From Candidatus Aminicenantota bacterium (lineage in GTDB: Bacteria; Acidobacteriota; Aminicenantia; Aminicenantales; JAFGAV01), in NCBI GenBank assembly GCA_016933515.1, contig JAFGAV010000112.1, positions 1 through 34,098 on the forward strand: DNA of 34,098 bases, given 5' to 3'. The position numbers and the translations under genes were made by a program. The notes beneath the pieces are model-generated. The model did not search any database. It was given only the letters and a program-made list of their open reading frames with translations, and had not been told where the DNA came from. This document shows, one piece after another, positions 7,973 through 15,042 of this stretch (position 1 is the first letter of the stretch; each line of letters opens with the position of its first letter).

Positions 7973-8953
7973 ATGAAACGTCTTGCCGTTTTTCTGTGCG
8001 CCGCCGGCGCTTTGTTGTCCCTGTCGGGCTGCTCCCTGAACGTCAACCTGGACTTGCTGGGGACGGACACGCTTCAGGAAGTCGTCCTCCTGCCCAGCGC
8101 GGCCAAGGAAAAAATCCTCATGGTCGACGTCTCGGGAGTGATCACGGCCGGCGGAGACGGAGGATTTCTCCAGCGGGGAAAAGACCCGACGGCCATGGTC
8201 TACGCCCAGCTCAGCCTCGCCTCGAAAGACCGGTCGGTGCGGGGCGTCATCCTGAGGCTCGACACCCCGGGCGGAGAAGTCACGGCCTCGGATATGATCC
8301 GCCACGAAATCCTCCAATACAAAAAGAAAACCGGCGTGCCCGTCACGGCGTTGATGATGAGCGTGGCCGCGTCCGGCGGATATTACATCGCCTGCGCGGC
8401 CGACAGGATCATCGCCCATCCCACGACCCTCACCGGCAGCATCGGGGTGGTGGCCCTCTTTCCCGAGACGGCCGTGCTCCTGGACAAGCTGGGGCTCCGG
8501 GTGAACGTCATCAAATCCGGAGATCTCAAGGATGCCGGAAGCGTTTTCCGGAAGATGACCGACGACGAAAGGGCTTTCTTCCGGAGCCTGATCGAAGAAG
8601 ATTATCGGACCTTCCTCGAGGTCGTGGCGGCCGGCCGAGCGGGACGCCTGACGCCGGAAGACATCCGCGGCCTGGCGGACGGCCGGGTGTTTACGGGGCG
8701 GCAGGCCCTGGAGCTCAAGCTGGTCGACGCGGTGGGGTATTTCGACGCCGCGCTCGATGCGGCGCTGGAAATGGCGCGCCTGAAGAGCGCCAAGATCGTG
8801 GCCTACACGCATTATCCGAAAACCAAAACGAACATTTACGCCGCCGCTCTCGACGGCGGCTTTTTTCAGGAGCGGCGGGACTGGACGCAAGTCCTGACCG
8901 GGCTGAGAAGCGGCCGTTATTACCTCTGGCTTCCTCCGGCCTTCCGGTCGTGA
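7973..8953 (+). CDS. sppA: SppA-family signal peptide peptidase, probable lipoprotein
   Basis: A 326-residue serine protease of family S49 (short form). The start at 7973 has a strong GGAGGAGAG site. A signal peptide ends in the lipobox LSGC, so it is probably lipid-anchored on the outer face of the membrane. This differs from the usual transmembrane-anchored short SppA. The conserved core includes RGVILRLDTPGGEV, the nucleophile serine in VAASGGYYIACAADRI, the segment TLTGSIGVV and the general-base lysine in SGDLKDAGS. It should degrade leftover signal peptides or membrane peptides. It may share a transcript with the lipid-kinase gene 76 nt upstream. Confidence 0.9.
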   Translation: MKRLAVFLCAAGALLSLSGCSLNVNLDLLGTDTLQEVVLLPSAAKEKILMVDVSGVITAGGDGGFLQRGKDPTAMVYAQLSLASKDRSVRGVILRLDTPGGEVTASDMIRHEILQYKKKTGVPVTALMMSVAASGGYYIACAADRIIAHPTTLTGSIGVVALFPETAVLLDKLGLRVNVIKSGDLKDAGSVFRKMTDDERAFFRSLIEEDYRTFLEVVAAGRAGRLTPEDIRGLADGRVFTGRQALELKLVDAVGYFDAALDAALEMARLKSAKIVAYTHYPKTKTNIYAAALDGGFFQERRDWTQVLTGLRSGRYYLWLPPAFRS

Positions 8954-9008
8954 GCGCCGGCCGGGAGATCGTCACGCCGCCGGTTCGACGGCGATGACGT
9001 CGTTCCTT

Positions 9009-9746
9009 TCAGGTCCCCCTTTTTTTCTGCTCCCGCAGTCCCTTGGTGAAAACGGCCAGCAAGAGAGCTTTGTCTTCGGCCGCCATCCCCAGGCGCCCGA
9101 AGAGGTCGTAGACCCGGTCGGTGAGCTGGGTGCGGTTTGTCTTATGAATGAATCCCGCCTCTTCGAGTTTGAGGCAGATGCGCGCGATGCACTCCTCCTG
9201 CTCGGGACGGGGCAGGGGCCTGCGGAACACGACGGGCGGCTCCTCACGGTTGAAATCGAAAATATGAAACAGCGTGAGCAGCACCGCCGCGGCCAGATTG
9301 TAGGACGGTTGGGTTGAGGCCTGGGGAATGACGAAACAGGCGTTGGCCCGCCGAAGCTCCTCCCGGCTCAAGCCCGTCCTTTCGTTCCCGAACAGCAGCC
9401 CGACGCGCGTCTCTTCCGGAAGGCTGAACATCCTGCGCACGGCCTCCCGAAGCGACAGGCTGACGAAATCCTTGCGGTAGCGGACGGTCCCGGCGAGGAC
9501 ATAGTCCAGATCGGCCACGGCCGAGGCCGTGTCGGGATAGAATCGGGTCTGTCGCAGGATTTCCCCGGCATGGACGGCCACGGAATAGGATTTTTCCGGT
9601 ATGCGCTCAAGGCCCGCCAGCCGGAGCTCGCGGAAGCCCGTGTTTTTCATCGCCCGGGCCACCAGCCCGAGGTTGTCCTCGTGGGCGGGACCCGAGAGGA
9701 CGACGGCCGCGGTCCGGGGAGACGATTTCCTTGAGGCGCGGATCAT
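9009..9746 (-). CDS. SpoU/TrmJ-family RNA 2'-O-methyltransferase
   Basis: A 245-residue SPOUT-fold methyltransferase of the LasT/TrmJ group. The start of the domain is AVVLSGPAHEDNLGLVARAMKNTG. Motif 2 is LLFGNERTGLS, and motif 3 is IPQASTQPSYNLAAAVLL, with the knot-forming Asn. The C-terminal 80 residues match the helical extension of TrmJ-like proteins. Relatives methylate the ribose at tRNA position 32; exact specificity is not certain. The start at 9746 fits a perfect TATAAT box at 9756-9761, leaving almost no leader. A GTG/ATG further upstream (9788) would sit before that promoter. It is divergent from the small secreted protein gene. Confidence 0.85.
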   Translation of the reverse strand: MIRASRKSSPRTAAVVLSGPAHEDNLGLVARAMKNTGFRELRLAGLERIPEKSYSVAVHAGEILRQTRFYPDTASAVADLDYVLAGTVRYRKDFVSLSLREAVRRMFSLPEETRVGLLFGNERTGLSREELRRANACFVIPQASTQPSYNLAAAVLLTLFHIFDFNREEPPVVFRRPLPRPEQEECIARICLKLEEAGFIHKTNRTQLTDRVYDLFGRLGMAAEDKALLLAVFTKGLREQKKRGT

Positions 9747-9755
9747 GATTCCGGG

Positions 9756-9761
9756 ATTATA
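9756..9761 (-). promoter_or_regulatory. TATAAT -10 box of the RNA methyltransferase gene
   Basis: A perfect TATAAT on the minus strand, 9 nt before the ATG at 9746. No good -35 box is visible at 17 bp. The transcript would be leaderless or nearly so. Confidence 0.45.
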
Positions 9762-9849
9762 CGCATTTTCTTCCTTCCGTTCCATCATCGGCCGCCCGCC
9801 GCGGACCGGACATTCAGGGCGACGGGCGGAAGAAAGCGCTTTTTTTCTC

Positions 9850-9878
9850 TTGACCTTTTCCGGCCGATTTAATAGAAT
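9850..9878 (+). promoter_or_regulatory. Promoter of the small secreted protein gene
   Basis: TTGACC and TAGAAT are separated by 17 bp. The predicted start is near 9885, giving a leader of about 60 nt with a GGGAGG ribosome site before the ATG at 9945. Confidence 0.6.
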
Positions 9879-9944
9879 CTCTATGAAAAAAGAGGCGCAA
9901 TCTCAATCGTGCTGCTTGAACGGAAGAAAGGGAGGGAATGGATC

Positions 9945-10463
9945 ATGAAAAAAATCGCGCTCGTCAGCGTGTTGTTGAGTGTTCTTTTTTACGCTCCCCA
10001 AGCCTTCAGCCAGGTGAGCCTGTTTGAAAAGCCGATTGATTACGCCGTCACCGCCGACCTCCTGTGGCTGGCGGACGGCGACTACGGATTTGAGCTGGCC
10101 AGCACCTTGAGCGCAAGATCGTCTTGGGCCGTCCGCTTCGGCTACACCAAGCACCGCGAGGGCCAGGGCGGGCCGGGCGATGCCTATCACGACGGCAAGG
10201 GTCGCTGGTATCTCGGTTTTCGCTGGCGGATCTATTACCCGGCCCGGGCGCCCCACCTGGTTTTCGTCAGCACCGGATGGGACAACCGACCTCAGGACAA
10301 TCTCGTCACGCCCGTCATCGAAGCCGGCACGACATTGAACTTCAAGCCGCTGACCATCACGGCCCTCTACTCCTTGGGATACGAAATCTACGTCCGATCC
10401 CGGTCGAGCTGGAGCAGCCGCTGGGTTCACGGTCCGGAAATCCGGGCCGGCATTTGCTTCTGA
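9945..10463 (+). CDS. Small exported protein, probable outer-membrane beta-barrel
   Basis: A 172-residue protein that I cannot place in a named family. It begins with a clear signal peptide (MKK, hydrophobic core, cleavage near AFSQ). The mature part alternates short amphipathic strands rich in aromatic and glycine residues, such as DYGFELASTLSARSSWAVRFGYT, WYLGFRWRIYYP and LTITALYSLGYEIYV, and ends in a strand GPEIRAGICF with a terminal Phe. This pattern is typical of small outer-membrane barrels. The start is chosen for its signal peptide and the GGGAGG site. A short open frame (9883-9948) overlaps its ATG as ATGA. Confidence 0.7.
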   Translation: MKKIALVSVLLSVLFYAPQAFSQVSLFEKPIDYAVTADLLWLADGDYGFELASTLSARSSWAVRFGYTKHREGQGGPGDAYHDGKGRWYLGFRWRIYYPARAPHLVFVSTGWDNRPQDNLVTPVIEAGTTLNFKPLTITALYSLGYEIYVRSRSSWSSRWVHGPEIRAGICF

Positions 10464-10474
10464 GCGTCTCAGAA
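10458..10474. terminator. Short hairpin between convergent genes
   Basis: TTCTGAG-cgt-CTCAGAA forms a perfect 7-bp stem with a 3-nt loop and spans the stop codons of both converging genes. No T-tract is present, so termination is only suggested by its position. Confidence 0.35.
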
Positions 10475-10891
10475 CAAACCGGTACTGCCGAATCCCCCCT
10501 CGCCGCGGGGCGTATCTCCGAGTTCCTTCACTTCTTCGATCTCCACGGACAGGACGGGCTGAACGAGCAGTTGGGCGATCTTCATCCCCGCTTTGATGCG
10601 GAAGATCTCCCGGCCGAGGTTGGCCAGGACGACGCGCACTTCCCCCCGGTAGCCTGCGTCCACGACGCCCGCCAGTCGGTGCACGCCCTCAAGCGACAGG
10701 CCGCTCTTGTCCCAGATCAGGCCCACATGCCCCGGGGGGACGGCGAGGCGGATCCCCGTCGGGACGGCTTTGACGTCCCCCGGCGAGAGACTCTCCTCGA
10801 GGCAGGAAAAGAGATCCAGCCCGGCATCTCCGGAATGGCCGTAGACCGGAAGCCGGGCCTGCGGACGGATGCGCTGCACCTCAAGTTTCAT
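10469..10891 (-). CDS. dut: Deoxyuridine 5'-triphosphate nucleotidohydrolase (dUTPase)
   Basis: A 140-residue trimeric-type dUTPase that hydrolyses dUTP to dUMP and pyrophosphate, keeping uracil out of DNA and supplying dUMP for dTMP synthesis. The five motifs are present: GDAGLDLFS (1), DKSGLS (2), GVVDAGYRGEV with catalytic Asp (3), RIKAGMKIAQLLV (4) and GEGGFGSTG near the C-terminus (5). It begins 2 nt after the stop of the NrdG gene, so it is the last gene of a deoxynucleotide-supply operon. This linkage makes functional sense, because NrdD and dUTPase both shape dNTP pools. Confidence 0.95.
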   Translation of the reverse strand: MKLEVQRIRPQARLPVYGHSGDAGLDLFSCLEESLSPGDVKAVPTGIRLAVPPGHVGLIWDKSGLSLEGVHRLAGVVDAGYRGEVRVVLANLGREIFRIKAGMKIAQLLVQPVLSVEIEEVKELGDTPRGEGGFGSTGLF

Positions 10892-10893
10892 GC

Positions 10894-11592
10894 TCACTCT
10901 CCCTCGATCCGCACATCCGCGACGTATGAGCGGGCGGCTTCGGCCATGGCCGAAAGCTCGTCCCGCCGGTAAGGCGGAACTTCGAGAAAACGGTTGTCGA
11001 GCGTGTTGTGAGGGACGAACGGCTGGATGACGTAGCGCGGCGCCCCGCGGAGCATCCGGGCGATCGCCCGGACATCCTCCAGCCCCACGAGGCCGGGAAC
11101 GACCGTCGTCCGGAAAAAACACTCCAGGCCGGAACCGCGGAGAATGTCCAGACTTTCGGAAATGGCGGCCGGATTCACCTCCGCGGCCGTCACCTCCCTG
11201 TATCTCTCCAGGGGCGCCTTGACATCCATGGCCACGACGTCCACCAGCCCCGCCCGGATGACGTCCTTCAGCCGGTCCGGCCGGGATCCGTTCGTATCGA
11301 GTTTGATCTTAAGCTCCCTCTCCTTGATGACCAGGAGCAGCTCCTCGAGGTGGGAGGTGAGAAGCGGCTCGCCGCCCGTGACGCAGACTCCCTCCAGCCA
11401 TCCGCGTCTCGCATCCAAGAAACCGATGAACGCGTCAAAAAGCAGGGTGGGAAGCGTCTTGGGCCGCAGGACGAGATCGGCATTGTGGCAGTAGGGGCAG
11501 CGGAAATTGCATCCCCCCAGGAAAACCGTCGAGGAGATTTGGCCGGGAAAATCCCGGGAAGAAAATTTTTCTAAGCCCTTGATTTCAACCAC
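10894..11592 (-). CDS. nrdG: Anaerobic ribonucleotide reductase activating protein (radical SAM)
   Basis: A 232-residue radical-SAM enzyme. The [4Fe-4S] motif is C28-x3-C32-x2-C35 in GGCNFRCPYCHN. Further SAM-domain features are GGEPLL and the KLDTNGS strand. It matches the activase/NrdG-like group often annotated as anaerobic ribonucleoside-triphosphate reductase activating protein, which makes the glycyl radical on NrdD. It is longer than the E. coli enzyme (about 154 residues), as in many deep-branching anaerobes. It overlaps the redoxin gene by 22 nt and follows nrdD in the same operon, supporting the assignment. Confidence 0.9.
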   Translation of the reverse strand: MVEIKGLEKFSSRDFPGQISSTVFLGGCNFRCPYCHNADLVLRPKTLPTLLFDAFIGFLDARRGWLEGVCVTGGEPLLTSHLEELLLVIKERELKIKLDTNGSRPDRLKDVIRAGLVDVVAMDVKAPLERYREVTAAEVNPAAISESLDILRGSGLECFFRTTVVPGLVGLEDVRAIARMLRGAPRYVIQPFVPHNTLDNRFLEVPPYRRDELSAMAEAARSYVADVRIEGE

Positions 11593-11840
11593 GCCTCCGC
11601 CTCCTCCCGGGACTGGAGCACGGCCTTTACACCCGCCGCGTCCTTGAGGACGAGGATGGGCAGGATCATGCCTCCCTGTTCATCCCTCCGGATGAGGCTC
11701 AGGTGTTCCCGGATTTTGATCTTCCCATCCTTGTGGGCCAGGTTGTGCTCTTGCCCCTCCAAGCCCGTCGTCTTGAGATAAGCCTTGAGCTCCTCGCACT
11801 CCCGGCAGGCGGGATAGGAGAACAGTTCGTAGGTCATCAT
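11571..11840 (-). CDS. Glutaredoxin/NrdH-like redoxin
   Basis: An 89-residue thioredoxin-fold protein. The redox motif is C-R-E-C in the segment YPACRECEELKAYL, followed by a cis-proline-type strand GGMILPILVLKD. The gene starts at an ATGA overlap with the end of nrdD, and its 3' end overlaps nrdG by 22 nt. It therefore sits between the reductase and its activase. Formate is the usual reductant of class III reductases, but some subgroups (for example the Methanosarcina enzyme) use a redoxin. This small protein is a strong candidate for the electron donor of this NrdD. The CREC active-site variant is unusual. Confidence 0.82.
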   Translation of the reverse strand: MMTYELFSYPACRECEELKAYLKTTGLEGQEHNLAHKDGKIKIREHLSLIRRDEQGGMILPILVLKDAAGVKAVLQSREEAEAWLKSRA

Positions 11841-13912
11841 TGTCCGACCGAGGCGTAAGGCGTCCGGTCGCTGAATTCCTGCTGCTTGCCGTCGTTCCAG
11901 GTCTTGATCGGCCGGAGATAGCCGACGATCCGGGAGTAGACTTCGGTCTCGGAGCCGCATTCCGGGCAACGGGGCGTGTTGCCCTTCAGGTAGCCGTGGC
12001 TGAGGCAGACGGAAAACGTGGGCGTGATGCTGAAATACGGGATGCGCGTTTGGGCGATCTTCTGCACGAGCTTGCGGCAGGTCAGGGCGTCCGTGGCCTC
12101 GGGCAAAAAGGTGTGGAAGATCGTCCCGCCCGTATACAGGCTCTGGATGTCTTCCTGGTGCTGGAGCGCCTCGAAGACGTCGCGCGTGGCGTCGACGTTG
12201 AGCTGGGTGGAATTCGTCAGGTAGGGATGCTTCTCCGTTCCCGCGGTGATGATCCGGGGATACTTTTGCCTGTCCAGGCGGGCCAGGCGGTAGGACGTGG
12301 ACTCGGCCGGCGTGGCCTCCAGGTTGTAGAGATTGCCGGTCTCTTCCTGGAACGTTCGAAGCGTCTCCCGCATGACGTTCAGGGTTTTCTCGGTAAAGGC
12401 CTTGCCTTCCGGAGTCCCGATGCCCTTGCCCAGGAAATTGAGGCAGGACTCATGCATGCCGCAGATGCCGATGGTCGAAAAGTGGTTGTCGAAATGCCCG
12501 AGGTAGACCTGGGTGTAGGGCACGATCCCCCGGGCCAGCATGTTGTTGACCATCTCCCGCTTGGTCTCCAGCGATTCCTTGGCCAGGACCATGAGCTCCC
12601 GGAGGCGGCCGAAATACTCCTCCTCGGTCTTGGCCGTGTAGCCGATGCGGTTGAGGTTGATGGTCACGACGCCGATCGAGCCCGTCGAATCGCCCGGACC
12701 CCACATGCTTCCCGGGCGGCGCAGGAGCTCGCGTTGGTCGAGGTTGAGGCGGCAGCACATGGCCCGGATGTCTCCCGGATTCATGTTGGTGCCGATGTAA
12801 TTCTGGAAATAGGGGATGCCGTATTTGGCCGTGACTTCAAAGAGAAGCCGGGCGTTGGGACTGTCCCAATCGAATTCCTTGGTGAGGTTGTAGGTCGGGA
12901 TGGGGAAGGTGAACACCCGGCCCCGGAAATCGCCCTCGACCATGAGCTCCAGGAACGCCCGGTTGATCATGTCCATCTCCGGCTGGTATTCGCCGTAGGT
13001 GGAATCAAGCTCTTTCCCTCCGACGACAACCTTCTTGGACTTCATGTCCGGGGGGACGGTCCAGTCGAACGTCAGGTTGGAGAAGGGGGTCTGCCAACCC
13101 CAGCGCGAAGGAACGTTCAGGCCGAAAATAAGCTTCTGGATGTCCTGCTTGACGCGCCCGTAGTCCAGGCCGTCGGCGCGGACGAAGGGCGCGAGCAGCG
13201 TGTCCACGGAGGAGAAGGCCTGCGCGCCGGCGAATTCGCCCTGCATCGTGCCGATGAAATTGACCATGTGGAGCGTGGCCGTCTCCAGGTGCTTGGCCGG
13301 GCAGGAGTGGACCTGAGCGGCGACATGGCCGAATCCCTGGCGCAGCAGCTTGTCCAGGGACCAGCCGGCGCAGTAGCCGACGATGGGATAGGAGAGGTCG
13401 TGGATGTGAAAGTCGCCCTCCTGGTGGGCGTTCTTGATCGGCTCGGTGTAGATCTGGTTCAGGGCGAAGTTGGACAGCACTTCGCCTGAGATGCGGGCGT
13501 TCAGCCCGGAGAAGCTCATCGTCCCCTCATTGGAGTTTTCGCGGATTTTCCAGTCCTTGTCGTCGATGTAATCGCGGATGAGCCTCTCGAGGTTGATGCC
13601 CGTCCGGCGCGCCTCGCGGATGTCCTTGTGCCGGGCGCGGTAGAGGATGTAGGATTTGGCCACCTCGTGGTAGCCCTGTTTCATCAGGACCATCTCCACG
13701 ATGTCCTGGATCTGTTCCACGGAGGGAATCGTGTATCCGCCGAACTTCTCTTCGAGAATGAACGTGGCGATGTCGGAGACGGTTTTGGCCGCGCCGCCGT
13801 TGTTGATTCCCTGCGACACCATGGCCTTGTTCACGGCATTGGTGATTTTGTCCTGGAAAAAATCCACCACCGATCCGTCTCTTTTTTTAATGCGCGACAC
13901 GATTCCTGCCAT
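11837..13912 (-). CDS. nrdD: Anaerobic (class III) ribonucleoside-triphosphate reductase
   Basis: A 691-residue glycyl-radical enzyme making dNTPs without oxygen. Residues about 4-95 are an ATP-cone regulatory domain (KKRDGSVVDFF). The catalytic barrel includes FHIHDLSYP, PSRWGWQTPFSNLTFD and the active-site segment MCCRLNL. The C-terminus has a zinc site (C636, H639, C649, C652) and the glycyl-radical motif RIVGYL with G664. A strong AAAGGAGG ribosome site precedes the ATG. The gene opens the operon nrdD-redoxin-nrdG-dut. About 135 bp upstream lies an NrdR box, so repression by NrdR when dNTPs are plentiful is likely. NrdR itself is not encoded in this window. Confidence 0.97.
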   Translation of the reverse strand: MAGIVSRIKKRDGSVVDFFQDKITNAVNKAMVSQGINNGGAAKTVSDIATFILEEKFGGYTIPSVEQIQDIVEMVLMKQGYHEVAKSYILYRARHKDIREARRTGINLERLIRDYIDDKDWKIRENSNEGTMSFSGLNARISGEVLSNFALNQIYTEPIKNAHQEGDFHIHDLSYPIVGYCAGWSLDKLLRQGFGHVAAQVHSCPAKHLETATLHMVNFIGTMQGEFAGAQAFSSVDTLLAPFVRADGLDYGRVKQDIQKLIFGLNVPSRWGWQTPFSNLTFDWTVPPDMKSKKVVVGGKELDSTYGEYQPEMDMINRAFLELMVEGDFRGRVFTFPIPTYNLTKEFDWDSPNARLLFEVTAKYGIPYFQNYIGTNMNPGDIRAMCCRLNLDQRELLRRPGSMWGPGDSTGSIGVVTINLNRIGYTAKTEEEYFGRLRELMVLAKESLETKREMVNNMLARGIVPYTQVYLGHFDNHFSTIGICGMHESCLNFLGKGIGTPEGKAFTEKTLNVMRETLRTFQEETGNLYNLEATPAESTSYRLARLDRQKYPRIITAGTEKHPYLTNSTQLNVDATRDVFEALQHQEDIQSLYTGGTIFHTFLPEATDALTCRKLVQKIAQTRIPYFSITPTFSVCLSHGYLKGNTPRCPECGSETEVYSRIVGYLRPIKTWNDGKQQEFSDRTPYASVGQ

Positions 13913-14015
13913 GATCCCCTCCTTTCAAGATGACTGATAACAATAACAATCCAAAAAATCGGACACGAAATTTATTCCCTCTTCCAAAAAACATGCTTAC
14001 ATATACTTAGATTGG

Positions 14016-14032
14016 CATATATCTTGTATATG
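14016..14032. promoter_or_regulatory. Second, degenerate NrdR-like palindrome
   Basis: CATATA-N5-TATATG is centred about 30 bp from the first NrdR box. NrdR boxes usually come in pairs about three helical turns apart. Sequence match to the consensus is partial. Confidence 0.45.
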
Positions 14033-14045
14033 TTGCATGGCGAAA

Positions 14046-14061
14046 ACACTATATATTGTGT
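14046..14061. promoter_or_regulatory. NrdR box
   Basis: ACACTATATATTGTGT matches the known NrdR-binding consensus ACACWATATATWGTGT at every position. It lies about 135 bp upstream of nrdD and is flanked by extra symmetric AA/TT bases. NrdR represses ribonucleotide reductase genes. Confidence 0.75.
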
Positions 14062-14212
14062 TTTCTGGAACAAATTTATACACCCATTTTTTCGTTTGTC
14101 AAGAACTTTTTTTCAGAAATCTCGACCCGGGAAAAAGTGGTTCGGAATTTCGACTCGGCGGCGGAAACTCCGGATTCACGTCTTCGGCGGGCCAGAGGAT
14201 CGCGGCGAGGCG

Positions 14213-14824
14213 TCAGAAAACAAGACCCAGAGCTTTCAGTTCCTTCTCGAGATCGGTCGTTCCCCGCGCGTAATGGACCGAAGGAATGCCCAGGGCGCGG
14301 GCGGCTTCGATGTTGACCGCCATGTCGTCGATGAAGACGCACTCCCCCGGCGCGGCGCCCGCCCGCCGCAGGGTTTCCCGGTACATGCCCGGCTCGGGCT
14401 TCAGGAGTTTGACCTCATAGGACAAAACATAATCGTCAAACACCTTAAGCTCCGGGAATGTGCGCCGCAGAAAAGCGTATCGTTCCGTGTCGGTGTTGGA
14501 CAGAAGGACCGTTTTAAAACCCGCGGCCTTGAGGCGACGGAGGATCTCCGCGTTTTCGGGGATCAACGTGAAGACATCATTGAAGATCTCGTAGAATGCC
14601 TCATAGGTCATTGACAGGCCCAGAGCCGAACAGACCCGCTCTTTGAATTCCGCCGGCGAGACGTCGCCGCGGTCAAACGATCGGACCAGCTCGAGCTTGA
14701 CGTGCGCCGCTTCGCGGACCCGTTCCTCGGGGATGCCGGCCAGGGCGGCCAGCTTGCGGAAAAAAATTGCGTTGTCGAACCAGACCAAGACCTTGCCCAT
14801 GTCGAAAATGACGACTCTGATCAT
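14213..14824 (-). CDS. HAD-superfamily phosphatase, YihX-like
   Basis: A 203-residue haloacid-dehalogenase-type hydrolase. Motif I is IFDMGKVLV, with the nucleophile D8 and G in place of the usual second acid, as in E. coli YihX (DLGNV), an alpha-glucose-1-phosphate phosphatase. Motif II is LLSNTD, motif III has LKPEPGMY (Lys) and motif IV is CVFIDDMAVNIEAA. A helical cap of about 70 residues lies between motifs I and II. It probably removes phosphate from a small sugar phosphate or nucleotide; the substrate is not known. A TATAAT box at 14852-14857 and an AGGA site precede the ATG. It is upstream of nrdD on the same strand but separated by 300 bp. Confidence 0.85.
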   Translation of the reverse strand: MIRVVIFDMGKVLVWFDNAIFFRKLAALAGIPEERVREAAHVKLELVRSFDRGDVSPAEFKERVCSALGLSMTYEAFYEIFNDVFTLIPENAEILRRLKAAGFKTVLLSNTDTERYAFLRRTFPELKVFDDYVLSYEVKLLKPEPGMYRETLRRAGAAPGECVFIDDMAVNIEAARALGIPSVHYARGTTDLEKELKALGLVF

Positions 14825-14851
14825 CTGGCGCTCTTCCTTGGATGAAAGGGC

Positions 14852-14857
14852 ATTATA
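14852..14857 (-). promoter_or_regulatory. TATAAT -10 box of the HAD phosphatase gene
   Basis: A perfect TATAAT on the minus strand, 27 nt before the ATG at 14824, with an AGGA ribosome site in between. The -35 region is weak. Confidence 0.4.
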
Positions 14858-15042
14858 AGCATTTCGGGGGCGCTTGGACAGGTTTCATAATCTCGGAATG
14901 CCCGGGCGCCGCTCGGGCAGGCCGTAATCAGCAAAGGAAAAAGGACCCCTTGGACTCTGTGCTCAATGCGAGTCTGTGAAGCCTTTCTATCCCTCGGGCC
15001 ATCGACTTGAATCCCCGCGGAAATTCACATAATGTATCCGTC

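Larger units (their letters stand above)
13913..14212. promoter_or_regulatory. AT-rich control region upstream of nrdD
   Basis: This gene-free 300 bp stretch is much richer in AT than its surroundings. It holds the nrdD ribosome site, several TATATA-like stretches that could be -10 boxes, and the NrdR-type palindromes described separately. I see no further gene in it. Confidence 0.5.

Noticed and set aside
9883..9948. Leader peptide of 21 residues overlapping the start of the small secreted protein gene as ATGA
   Set aside because: Its ATG begins only 4 nt after the -10 box, at or before the predicted transcription start, so it is probably not translated.
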